This document shows, in pieces, positions 1 through 8,790 of a DNA stretch of 21,283 bases. The stretch is taken from NCBI GenBank assembly GCA_032718475.1, contig JAUCBJ010002595.1, forward strand, positions 1 to 21,283. The letters run 5' to 3'. Within the stretch, counting starts at the first letter, position 1. Every line of letters starts with the position of its first letter. The position numbers were made by a program, and so were the translations under genes. This DNA is from Nemertoderma westbladi. Its lineage: Eukaryota > Xenacoelomorpha > Nemertodermatida > Nemertodermatidae. The notes under the pieces were generated by a model that saw nothing but the letters and a program-made list of their open reading frames with translations, made no database searches and was not told the origin of the DNA.

Positions 1-276
1 CGCATACCCTAAGTCGAACAAAACGCATACCCTAAGTCTAACAAAACGCATACCCTAAGTCTAACAAAACGCATACCCTAAGTCTAACAAAACGCATACC
101 CTAAGTCTAACAAAACGCATACCCTAAGTCTAACAAAACGCATACCCTAAGTCTAACAAAACGCATACCCTAAGTCGAACAAAACGCATACCCTAAGTCT
201 AACAAAACGCATACCCTAAGTCTAACAAAACGCATATCCTAAGTCTAACAAAACGCATACCCTAAGTCTTTCGTTT
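1..276 (-). repeat. 23-bp tandem repeat seeded on an ODF2 splice donor
   Basis: Twelve units with exact 23-bp spacing begin at 1, 24, 47, 70, 93, 116, 139, 162, 185, 208, 231 and 254, and the array probably continues beyond the left edge. Units are almost identical. I see a T-to-G change at 15 and 176 (seven units apart) and a C-to-T change at 237. Read on the minus strand, each unit is the last nine bases of the neighbouring exon (AGACTTAGG), then the donor GTATGCG, then TTTTGTT. The unit at 254 overlaps the real exon end, so the array is intronic and copies the exon-intron border. Each unit also contains one TTAGGG, which is not an uninterrupted telomeric run. The near identity suggests recent expansion by slippage or unequal exchange. 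Confidence 0.95.
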
Positions 277-473
277 TCCATCTTGAAACTAGAAATCTCC
301 ATATTTTGAGTAGACCCTTTGGCGGCCAACGTCTCGTTCACTAACTCCAACTCGTGTACTCGCGTTTCTAGACTAGCGCAGTGTGATTCGAGATGGCCTC
401 TCTCTTTGGATAAGTGAGAAGCCTTCGACTTGACTTGATCCAATTGGCGACGCAGATTTGATGAGCTGGAATC
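261..473 (-). CDS. ODF2: ODF2/cenexin-like protein, internal coiled-coil exon (third visible)
   Basis: A 71-codon exon, phase 0 at both ends, bounded by an acceptor (TTTGTCCAG) just above 473 and a donor (AGG then GTATGCG) below 261. It is rich in charged and Leu residues with heptad-like spacing, including SKERGHLESH, LETRVHELEL and FKMENERLR at its end. As I recall, vertebrate ODF2 has KEKGDLELEI in the matching place and FKLENERLK at the matching end. ODF2 is a coiled-coil scaffold of sperm-tail outer dense fibres and, as cenexin, of mother-centriole appendages needed for primary cilia. There are no internal stops. Reading past the donor gives a stop 12 codons later, inside the 23-bp array. 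Identification rests on memory of the family, not a search. Confidence 0.8.
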
Positions 474-731
474 CTGGACAAATTAAACAAAATCGTTTGG
501 CCAATCTCTCCCATTGTGTCTCACTATGCACAAACACAAGCCTCAAAACATGTCATTCAATACACTGTTCCAACACTTCTCATACACTGTTTCAAACCGC
601 TTTAACAATTCCTGACAGTTTTATAAAACACCCCAAAATCGCTCGCATCTCTTTGGCCACACGCACTTACACTTTCCTTTATAAGTCTCTAATATTTCAC
701 TGATACTAATATATAATCTATGACAACGAAC
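474..731 (-). other. ODF2-like intron (258 bp)
   Basis: Intron between the exons at 732-845 and 261-473. It starts GTTCGT on the minus strand (a weak donor beyond the invariant GT) and ends in a pyrimidine-containing TTTGTCCAG. It is AT-rich, and I see no repeat or conserved element in it. An 81-codon plus-strand open frame over 458-703 starts inside the exon on the opposite strand and has no recognisable content, so I do not call it. Confidence 0.7.
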
Positions 732-845
732 CTTCTCTAGTAGTTGGCTGTTGAGATTGCCCAATGCCGACTCATTTCTATCTGCTCTCTGTTTCTGGGC
801 GCGAGTCGCTTTCTTTAAGGATTCCTTGTCTACGCTAGCCTTATC
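732..845 (-). CDS. ODF2: ODF2/cenexin-like protein, internal coiled-coil exon (second visible)
   Basis: A 38-codon exon, phase 0 at both ends. The acceptor is CTACTTTAG at the high-coordinate end, and the donor is AAG followed by GTTCGT. It contains DKESLKKATRAQKQRA, which by memory differs from vertebrate ODF2 (DKESLKKAIRAQKERA) at only two positions. This is the strongest single piece of evidence for the gene identity. The remainder (ALGNLNSQLLEK) continues the coiled coil into the next exon at a matching position. It is preceded by a 119-bp intron (846-964) and followed by a 258-bp intron (474-731). Conservation without stops, with intact splice borders and continuous phase across three exons, argues for a functional gene rather than a processed or decayed copy. 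Confidence 0.85.
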
Positions 846-964
846 CTAAAGTAGGAGAGAGCAAACAGGAGAGGGTTAGATAACTAAAACTAATGCGAAT
901 AAACTACAGAGGACCACTAACGACACACCTCTATTACGGGCCGAAATGATTAATCGTCACCAAC
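846..964 (-). other. ODF2-like intron (119 bp)
   Basis: A short intron between the exons at 965-1036 and 732-845. On the minus strand it starts GTTGGTGACG and ends CTACTTTAG. Stops occur in the exon frame soon after the donor, which supports splicing. Nothing else is recognised inside it. Confidence 0.7.
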
Positions 965-1036
965 CTTGGAAGTTTCAAGCAACGACTGTAAATGAATCAC
1001 TTCCAACTTGTCTTGTTCGTGTTGGTTCTCCAGATT
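965..1036 (-). CDS. ODF2: ODF2/cenexin-like protein, internal coiled-coil exon (first visible)
   Basis: A 24-codon exon, phase 0 at both ends. The acceptor is ATCCTTTTAG and the donor is AAG then GTTGGT. The product begins NLENQHEQDKLEV. The vertebrate family, as I recall it, has NLERSGNQHKAEVEAI in this position, directly before the DKESLKKA block, so order and spacing also match. The exons encoding the N-terminal half of the protein must lie at higher coordinates, and I find none up to 21283. About 76 bases separate this exon from the 3' end of the LINE. That stretch (1037-1112) is plain AT-rich intron. Confidence 0.75.
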
Positions 1037-1112
1037 CTAAAAGGATAAATTAACAGGTTTAAGTAAATAAATAACATAGAAGTTAATTCTATATGCCCTG
1101 CTGATAAGTTAC

Positions 1113-1127
1113 CTACTACTACTACTA
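1113..1127 (-). repeat. TAG microsatellite, LINE 3' tail (5 copies)
   Basis: Five CTA triplets on the plus strand (TAG on the element's own strand) lie about 30 bases past the reverse-transcriptase stop codon. LINEs lacking poly(A) commonly end in such short repeats, which mark where target-primed reverse transcription began. I take this as the element/host boundary. Confidence 0.75.
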
Positions 1128-1157
1128 GGATTGGCATGCTGCATTGCAGCTGCATTT

Positions 1158-2490
1158 TTAAGAATGCTGTGCCGGCTTGTCGACAAAATTGCGCCGCCAC
1201 AACTCCCTATCACCCATGACATTTGCTAGATCATCCGCATCTTTAAGGCCAGTGTCCTTTAAGATGCGTCTCAAGAAAGTCATGGGCTGTCCACCATGCT
1301 TATTCACTCCATGAGGCTGCCAAAGTACAAGATTATGCACTGCCTGGTCCTCACGGCGAAAGCAATGTCCTGCAAAGCGGAGGCGATTTTGATTTAGTGT
1401 CAAGCTTGGGGGGACCAATGAAACACCTCCAATGTTATATAGTGTCTGGTTGGAGATGTGTGCAATGTACTTGACACAATGAACCCGGCGTAGCATTCTT
1501 GTGAATGTGCCATCCAGAGATTTGGTGTCCTCAGCAGTTAGAGCCCAGCATGGACTCCCGTAGAGGAGTACTGGAACTACTGCTGCTCTAAATAATCGGA
1601 CCTTAAGTTTCTGATTAATTCTCGGTGACTTCCAAATCTTGGAAAGCCTATTTAAGGATGCCCATGCCTTTCCCTTACGTATTCGAAGGTCCTCACCTGA
1701 CTTCCGGATCCATGATCCCAGGTAACAGAAGTCGTCCACATGCTCAAGCATACCATCCTTTGAGCTTATGCTCATCCGATCAGAGACTTGCTGAGGACTT
1801 TCAAAGTTAACTGTCAAAATTTTGGTCTTTCTGGAGTTAATAAAAAGACCAACACTAGAAGCAGCATGTTCTAATGAGCTGAGGAGCCGTTGGGCTCCCT
1901 CTAGTGATTCTGAGAGTACTCCTAAGTCATCAGCAAAGTCTAGATCAGTTAGGTACTTGGCAGGATTTCCTCGACTTCTGGAGCCAGTAGGTGGAGTTAT
2001 CATCACCCCATCATCATTATGATGATCTAAGGACATGCGTAGAACATAGTCAACCACAAATATGAACAAGAATGGTGCAAGTGTGTCTCCCTGGAGGACG
2101 CCCCATAACACTTCAAATGGTTCTGTGTCACCGTCAACAGTAGACACAAATGTTGTCGAACCATCGTATACTGATCTGATTGCTGCAATAATTTCATCAG
2201 GAATCCCATATAATGAAAGTATGCTGAACATACGTGAGCGGGAAACTGCATCAAAGGCCTTGAAGAAGTCAACAAAGATAACAGCCAAATGCCTGTCTTT
2301 CTTTTTTGATAACTCTTCAATTATCCTTCTAAGTGCCAAAATGGGTTCCATGGTCCCACGACCTTTACGGAACCCATTCTGATTTCCACGGAGCAGTCTC
2401 TCAATGGGATCCCTGATGCGATTTAATAGAATTCTATTGTATAGCTTTGCAGCAATCGAGATCAATGAGATCCCCCGAAAAGAACCATAG
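1158..2490 (-). pseudogene. LINE reverse transcriptase, palm to C-terminus
   Basis: The open frame over 1158-2465 (435 codons counted from an internal, non-ATG codon) holds the reverse transcriptase core: QNGFRKGRGT (residues 29-38), motif A FVDFFKAFD (64-72) with its catalytic Asp, motif B GVLQGDTLAPFLF (122-134), and motif C FADD (177-180) with both catalytic Asp residues. FLGS-like motif E follows (YLGSWI). The C-terminal part has the usual LINE sequence FAGHCFRRED and an RELWRR block. Stop at 1158. This part looks chemically intact, but it is cut off from the upstream half by a frameshift at about 2475-2490, so no complete product can be made. It would have copied the element RNA at the nicked target site. 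Confidence 0.92.
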
Positions 2491-3314
2491 TGTTAGGTTG
2501 CCTTTCTTGGAAACTGGCACCAACTTATTTGTTTTCATTTCTTGTGGGACTCTTGTTGTTCGGTACATGTCTACTATGATGGGATAGATGAGCTTTAAAC
2601 ACTCTGATATTTTAAAGACCTCAGGGGGAACACCATCTACTCCACTGGCACGATTGGTCTTAATGCTCTTTGCAGCAGCCTTCACTTCTGCAAAGGAGAT
2701 ATCGCCAATGGGAATATCTGGGAGTACAGACTCAGACACTTTTACTTCTATAAAGTTATCAGGCAATACCCTGTCGTTATTGAGGAGCTTTTCAAAGTGG
2801 GCCTTCCAACCATTGAGGCGATCAGCTGGTGATTCAGCCTTAACCTTGGTGGTTGGTTGGCTTTTCCGACCAGTAAGCAAGTTGATCGATTTCAATGCCT
2901 GGGATGATTGCCTGCTGTCGTCAGCATCATTGATGGCATCAACCTGTTGGTTTATTAGCTCCTATAGAATAACAGAGTACTGCCTGTTCAGGGACCTAGA
3001 TGCAGCTTTAACTGCATTCTTGGCCGCTGTAGCCTGTTTGAGTCGGGACTCTTTCTGCGCCTTGTAAAGGTCATTTCGGCACTTCTGAATTTTGTTGTCA
3101 GTCTAGGGGGCCCGTTTGCTGTTTCGAGGGTATACAGGAACTGTTTCTGCAGCTGCTAACTTAACTGCTTCTGTAAAGGCAGTATAGCCCTCACAGTGAT
3201 CTGCCGCCTCAGAGGCAAGAACCTCATACCTGTTGCTCAGCTGTAGTGTGAAGCTGGATCTCACACTTGGCTGTTGCAACAGAGAGGACCAGTCATGCCG
3301 CGGCAAGGCAGATT
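2488..3314 (-). pseudogene. LINE linker and N-terminal reverse-transcriptase segment
   Basis: This segment lies in one frame, different from the frames on both sides. It is interrupted by TAG stops at 3103-3105 and 2962-2964. Between and after the stops it stays protein-like: a Lys/Arg/Ala-rich linker, then SINLLTGRKSQP and the conserved fingers motif of reverse transcriptases, KTNRASGVDGVPPEVFK (about 2600-2650), followed by LVPVSKKGN just before the second frameshift. The two isolated stops in otherwise good coding sequence suggest modest age for this copy. Shadow open frames on the plus strand here (2588-3067 and others) are not genes. Confidence 0.8.
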
Positions 3315-4226
3315 TCGTTTTCTGCTAGCACGCAGACTAAGTCTTACCTTGGCCACAATAAGGCGGTGATCACTGGAGAAGGGTCGAAGTGTAAATGCAT
3401 TACAGTCTTGTATAGAGCTCCTGTATTTCCTACGAAACAGAATATGGTCTATCTGGGACTTGTGACCACTGGGTACACTATGAGTCCATAGCTTTCCAGT
3501 TCGCTTCTTGAACTGGGTTCCAGCCGAAAACAATCCATTTCCAGAGATAAAATCTTGAAGAAGGACGGAATTTCGGTTAACACTATTGCTATAGACCCAG
3601 GGTGATGTAGGTGATTGATGCAGACTTGCATTAAAGTCTCCCAGGAATGTTAAGAATGCATGCTGATCCACTCCATCAGTAGCTGCTTGTAGATTGTGGT
3701 AGAAATTTTCCACCTCCTCTACAGGGGCAACACTAGTTGGAGAGTAGCACACAATCAGAACCACCTTAGGAAACTTCTTAGCCAGTCTTCCAGAACATGA
3801 GAAGTGGTAACGGATGATGCGGTTAGAGATTTGGTCTATTTTGTCCAATGCTGCATGTGCAGTTGGATTCATCAATAGACCAATTCCACCATTGCCACTA
3901 TCATCTGCTGACGCGAGGGCGAGTCGCCAACCGCCCCCCATGTCCTTAATCAGAACCTCATCAGTCTGTCCAGTCTGCATTCGGTGCTCTTGAACACCCA
4001 CTGCGCTAAGAGAAAGCTTATCTGCCAAGGCAGTCAGCTGACCTTGTCGCATTGGGGACCCGAGTGTTAGGGTGTTTACTGAGGCTAGTCTAGTGACTTG
4101 CTTCAGATTCACCAATGGCTTTGTTGGTCGGGGTGGAACATGAGAGTAGCCTCCAACTCCAGAATCCCTCTCCCCCTCACAATCTGGCCTCCCTGGTGAC
4201 CCAGGGTTTGGGCCAGGAAAGGTCAT
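3261..4226 (-). pseudogene. LINE apurinic-like endonuclease domain
   Basis: 321 codons from an ATG at 4224-4226. The exonuclease-endonuclease-phosphatase fold motifs are present in order: N51 (ASVNTL), E80 (GVQEHRM), Y161 (CYSPTS), GDFNA at 196-200, WTH at 247-249, QIDHIL at 258-263 and SSDHRLI at 284-290, giving all the usual metal-binding and catalytic residues. It would nick target DNA to prime reverse transcription. The authentic frame ends near 3315-3325, and the last roughly 18 codons of this open frame are out-of-frame sequence after a one-base shift. The first 45 residues are Pro/Gly-rich with no recognised motif. Whether translation began here or further upstream is unclear. Confidence 0.9.
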
Positions 4227-4452
4227 CAGGAAAGGGACTCAAAGAATTGTTGGCTGCTCTCTCTCCAGTAGGGAGTGAGACAGGCAGCCGGTCAGGAGAT
4301 AACTGACGCCTGTGAGGCCGATTGTGTCCGGTAATTCCACTGGCCTCTAGTGGCCGGACCTCCGCATTACTAATGTAATCCATAGTGGAGGTTGGGGGGT
4401 GCGTTTTTGCCGAGTCAGCTCTCAGGGCAAATACCGCACCCTGGTTTGCCAT
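4177..4452 (-). pseudogene. Possible N-terminal extension of the LINE ORF
   Basis: A 91-codon open frame from an ATG at 4450-4452 that overlaps the start of the endonuclease frame in another phase. Content is Pro/Ser/Arg-rich with no domain. It might be the original N-terminus of the element's polyprotein, separated by a further frameshift around 4200-4230, or it may be untranslated leader. I see no zinc knuckle or RRM that would mark a separate ORF1. Confidence 0.35.
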
Positions 4453-4800
4453 TCCACAGGGTGGGTGTCGCAGTGGAGTCAGATATGACGCCCATCACCC
4501 ATATCTACTCTGGCGCACATGACCCACCATTGGCTGTGCAGCTCATCTGCTGGGTCATGCCCTGTACCCCTGCTGCCAGGTGCAGGTCGCAGTTAAGTGC
4601 ACTCAGAATGGACATAGAACACTCTACTCCTGACCAGCCATTGGTAGATTACCATCTGCCTGGCCCGGACATATACCTCTGCAGCCAAGTATATGGGTCC
4701 TTAATCCAGGACCAAGGGCGTCCTTATCCCAGAACGAAGGGGGTCCTAGTTACAGGACCAGATTTGCCCTATTAAGAGGGTCTATGCAGCTACAGGTGGC
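4453..4800 (-). other. Presumed LINE 5' leader
   Basis: GC-richer than the ODF2 introns and without a credible gene. It contains the three 23-bp repeats at 4697-4765. A plus-strand open frame over 4392-4775 has no recognisable protein content. I assign this stretch to the element only because it is contiguous with the endonuclease frame and different in composition from the satellite. The exact 5' end could be anywhere from about 4450 to 4850. Confidence 0.45.
4697..4765. repeat. Three degenerate 23-bp direct repeats
   Basis: Copies start at 4697, 4720 and 4743. Each begins GTCCT on the plus strand and carries a CAGGACC or CAGAACG core at the same offset. Copies 1 and 3 share CAGGACCA, and copies 1 and 2 share GTCCTTA and AAGGG. 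Tandem monomers in LINE leaders sometimes carry promoter elements, which could apply here, but function is inference. Confidence 0.7.
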
Positions 4801-4880
4801 ACCTCCGTTATGCTACATGGATGTGGCAAGTTTTCTTGATCAATGACCTAGAATACCTGACCTGACACAGATACCTGACA
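4801..4880. other. Unique junction between LINE leader and satellite
   Basis: Non-repetitive except that ATACCTGAC occurs at about 4853 and 4871, and GATACCTGACA (4870-4880) directly precedes the first full satellite unit, which starts GATACTG. These may be diverged edge fragments of satellite units. No gene is seen. Confidence 0.5.
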
Positions 4881-5027
4881 GATACTGTATAAACTCTGCA
4901 CCCCCGTGTAGTATCATAGCACCTACCCAGATACTGTATAACCTCTGCACCCCCGTGTAGTATCATAGCACCTACCCAGATACTGTATAACCTCTGCACC
5001 CCCGTGTAGTATCATAGCACCTACCCT

Positions 5028-5888
5028 GATACTGTATAACCTCTGCACCCCCGTGTAGTAAGTATCATAGCACCTACCCAGATACTGTATAACCTCTGCA
5101 CCCCCGTGTAGTAAGTATCATAGCACCTACCCTGATACTGTATAACCTCTGCACCCCCGTGTAGTATCATAGCACCTACCCAGATACTGTATAAACTCTG
5201 CACCACCGTGTAGTATCATAGCACCTACCCTGATACTGTATAACCTCTGCACCCCCGTGTAGTAAGTATCATAGCACCTACCCAGATACTGTATAACCTC
5301 TGCACCCCCGTGTAGTATCATAGCACCTACCCAGATACTGTATAACCTCTGCACCCCCGTGTAGTATCATAGCACCTACCCAGATACTGTATAACCTCTG
5401 CACCCCCGTGTAGTATCATAGCACCTACCCTGATACTGTATAACCTCTGCACCCCCGTGTAGTAAGTATCATAGCACCTACCCAGATACTGTATAACCTC
5501 TGCACCCCCGTGTAGTATCATAGCACCTACCCAGATACTGTATAACCTCTGCACCCCCGTGTAGTATCATAGCACCTACCCAGATACTGTATAACCTCTG
5601 CACCCCCGTGTAGTATCATAGCACCTACCCTGATACTGTATAACCTCTGCACCCCCGTGTAGTAAGTATCATAGCACCTACCCAGATACTGTATAACCTC
5701 TGCACCCCCGTGTAGTAAGTATCATAGCACCTACCCTGATACTGTATAACCTCTGCACCCCCGTGTAGTATCATAGCACCTACCCAGATACTGTATAAAC
5801 TCTGCACCACCGTGTAGTATCATAGCACCTACCCTGATACTGTATAACCTCTGCACCCCCGTGTAGTAAGTATCATAGCACCTACCCA
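5028..5888. repeat. 200-bp higher-order repeat and 604-bp-spaced duplication
   Basis: From 5232 the unit lengths run 53, 49, 49, 49, 53, 49, 49, 49, 53, a four-unit period of 200 bp. The block 5028-5284 (53, 53, 49, 49 with the CACCACC variant, then 53) recurs at 5632-5888, exactly 604 bp on. This is the clearest simple higher-order periodicity in the array. Confidence 0.85.
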
Positions 5889-8690
5889 GATACTGTATAA
5901 CCTCTTCACCCCCGTGTAGTATCATAGCACCTACCCAGATACTGTATAACCTCTTCACCCCCGTGTAGTAAGTATCATAGCACCTACCCAGATACTGTAT
6001 AAACTCTGCACCACCGTGTAGTATCATAGCACCTACCCAGATACTGTATAAACTCTGCACCCCCGTGTAGTAAGTATCATAGCACCTACCCAGATACTGT
6101 ATAAACTCTGTACCCCCGTGTAGTAAGTATCATAGCACCTACCCAGATACTGTATAAACTCTGCACCCCCGTGTAGTAAGTATCATAGCACCTACCCAGA
6201 TACTGTATAACCTCTGCACCCCCGTGTAGTAAGTATCATAGCACCTACCCAGATACTGTATAAACTCTGCACCCCCGTGTAGTAAGTATCATAGCACCTA
6301 CCCAGATACTGTATAACCTCTTCACCCCCGTGTAGTATCATAGCACCTACCCAGATACTGTATAAACTCTGCACCCCCGTGTAGTATCATAGCACCTACC
6401 CAGATACTGTATAACCTCTGCACCCCCGTGTAGTAAGTATCATAGCACCTACCCAGATACTGTATAACCTCTTCACCCCCGTGTAGTATCATAGCACCTA
6501 CCCAGATACTGTATAAACTCTGCACCCCCGTGTAGTATCATAGCACCTACCCAGATACTGTATAACCTCTTCACCCCCGTGTAGTATCATAGCAACTACC
6601 CAGATACTGTATAACCTCTTCACCCCCGTGTAGTATCATAGCACCTACCCAGATATTGTATAAACTCTGCACCCCCGTGTAGTAAGTATCATAGCACCTA
6701 CCCAGATACTGTATAACCTCTGCACCCCCGTGTAGTATCATAGCACCTACCCAGATACTGTATAACCTCTTCACCCCCGTGTAGTATCATAGCACCTACC
6801 CAGATACTGTATAACCTCTTCACCCCCGTGTAGTATCATAGCACCTACCCAGATACTGTATAACCTCTGCACCCCCGTGTAGTAAGTATCATAGCAACTA
6901 CCCAGATACTGTATAACCTCTGCACCCCCGTGTAGTAAGTATCATAGCACCTACCCAGATACTGTATAAACTCTGCACCCCCGTGTAGTAAGTATCATAG
7001 CACCTACCCAGATACTGTATAACCTCTGCACCCCCGTGTAGTAAGTATCATAGCACCTACCCAGATACTGTATAAACTCTGCACCCCCGTGTAGTAAGTA
7101 TCATAGCACCTACCCAGATACTGTATAAACTCTGCACCCCCGTGTAGTAAGTATCATAGCACCTACCCAGATACTGTATAACCTCTGCACCCCCGTGTAG
7201 TAAGTATCATAGCACCTACCCAGATACTGTATAAACTCTGCACCCCCGTGTAGTAAGTATCATAGCACCTACCCAGATACTGTATAAACTCTGCACCCCC
7301 GTGTAGTATCATAGCACCTACCCAGATACTGTATAACCTCTGCACCCCCGTGTAGTAAGTATCATAGCACCTACCCAGATACTGTATAAACTCTGCACCC
7401 CCGTGTAGTAAGTATCATAGCTCCTACCCAGATACTGTATAAACTCTGCACCCCCGTGTAGTAAGTATCATAGCACCTACCCAGATACTGTATAACCTCT
7501 GCACCCCCGTGTAGTAAGTATCATAGCACCTACCCAGATACTGTATAAACTCTGCACCCCCGTGTAGTAAGTATCATAGCACCTACCCAGATACTGTATA
7601 AACTCTGCACCCCCGTGTAGTATCATAGCACCTACCCTGATACTGTATAACCTCTGCACCCCCGTGTAGTATCATAGCACCTACCCTGATACTGTATAAC
7701 CTCTTCACCCCCGTGTAGTATCATATCACCTACCCTGATACTGTATAAACTCTGCACCCCCGTGTAGTATCATAGCACCTACCCAGATACTGTATAACCT
7801 CTGCACTCCCGTGTAGTATCATAGCACCTACCCAGATACTGTATAACCTCTGCACCCCCGTGTAGTATCATAGCACCTACCCAGATACTGTATAAACTCT
7901 GCACCCCCGTGTAGTATCATAACACCTACCCAGATACTGTATAAACTCTGCACCCCCGTGTAGTATCATAGAACCTACCCAGATACTGTATAACCTCTGC
8001 ACCCCCGTGTAGTATCATAGCACCTACCCTGATACTGTATAACCTCTTCACCCCCGTGTAGTATCATAGCACCTACCCAGATACTGTATAAACTCTGCAC
8101 CCCCGTGTAGTATCATAGCACCTACCCAGATACTGTATAAACTCTGTACCCCTGTGTAGTAAGTATCATAGCACCTACCCAGATACTGTATAACCTCTTC
8201 ACCCCCGTGTAGTATCATAGCACCTACCCTGATACTGTATAACCTCTGCACCCCCGTGTAGTATCATAGCACCTACCCTGATACTGTATAACCTCTGCAC
8301 CCCCGTGTAGTATCATAGCACCTACCCAGATACTGTATAAACTCTGCACCCCCGTGTAGTAAGTATCATAGCACCTACCCAGATACTGTATAAACTCTGC
8401 ACCCCCGTGTAGTAAGTATCATAGCCCCTACCCAGATACTGTATAACCTCTGCACCCCCGTGTAGTAAGTATCATAGCACCTACCCAGATACTGTATAAA
8501 CTCTGTACCCCCGTGTAGTAAGTATCATAGCACCTACCCAGATACTGTATAAACTCTGCACCCCCGTGTAGTATCATAGCACCTACCCATATACTGTATA
8601 AACTCTGCACCCCCGTGTAGTAAGTATCATAGCACCTACCCAGATACTGTATAACCTCTTCACCCCCGTGTAGTATCATAGCACCTACCC
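5735..8690. repeat. ~3.0-kb satellite segment, copy A
   Basis: This segment matches copy B (8791-11799) unit for unit, at a distance of 3056 bp up to about 6640 and 3109 bp after that, because copy B has one extra 53-bp unit. Private markers shared by both copies include CATATCACC (about 7727), GCACTCCCG (about 7803), CATAACACC (about 7918), AGCTCCTACC (about 7419), AGCCCCTACC (about 8423) and AGATATTG (6651). Left and right ends are where register or markers stop matching, good to about one unit. Confidence 0.9.
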
Positions 8691-8790
8691 TGATACTGTA
8701 TAACCTCTGCACCCCCGTGTAGTATCATAGCACCTACCCAGATACTGTATAAACTCTGCACCCCCGTGTAGTAAGTATCATAGCACCTAC

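Larger units (their letters stand above)
1113..4800 (-). mobile_element. Decayed APE-type non-LTR (LINE) retrotransposon
   Basis: Element order on the minus strand: presumed leader (about 4800-4453), endonuclease (4226 to about 3315), linker, reverse transcriptase and C-terminal region (about 2895 to 1158), about 30 bases of 3' untranslated sequence, then five TAG copies. A short microsatellite tail rather than poly(A) is typical of RTE/CR1/L2-like clades. The GVLQGDTLAPFLF motif and the arrangement EN-RT-C-terminal block without an RNase H region fit a single-ORF element, but I cannot assign a clade. Damage seen: a frameshift near 3315-3325, in-frame stops at 3103-3105 and 2962-2964, and a frameshift near 2475-2490. 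The 5' end is uncertain because no target-site duplication was found. It lies in the same orientation as the ODF2 exons. Confidence 0.9.

Noticed and set aside
1-260. Telomeric or interstitial telomere repeat
   Set aside because: TTAGGG occurs once per 23-bp unit and is explained by the exon-intron junction sequence. There is no uninterrupted hexamer run.
458-703. 81-codon plus-strand ORF
   Set aside because: It overlaps the ODF2 exon and intron on the other strand, and its composition looks random.
2062-3067. Plus-strand ORFs of 106 and 159 codons
   Set aside because: They are antisense shadows of the reverse-transcriptase coding sequence.
4392-4775. 127-codon plus-strand ORF
   Set aside because: No recognisable domain. 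It is antisense to the presumed LINE leader and runs through the 23-bp repeats.
1100-4860. Target-site duplication flanking the LINE
   Set aside because: The flank beside the TAG tail (about 1100-1112) has no clear match near the presumed 5' end.
5731-6060. TPR- or PPR-like 34-residue repeat protein
   Set aside because: The 34-codon period is arithmetical (49+53 nt). The repeat sequence shows none of the conserved TPR or PPR helix positions.
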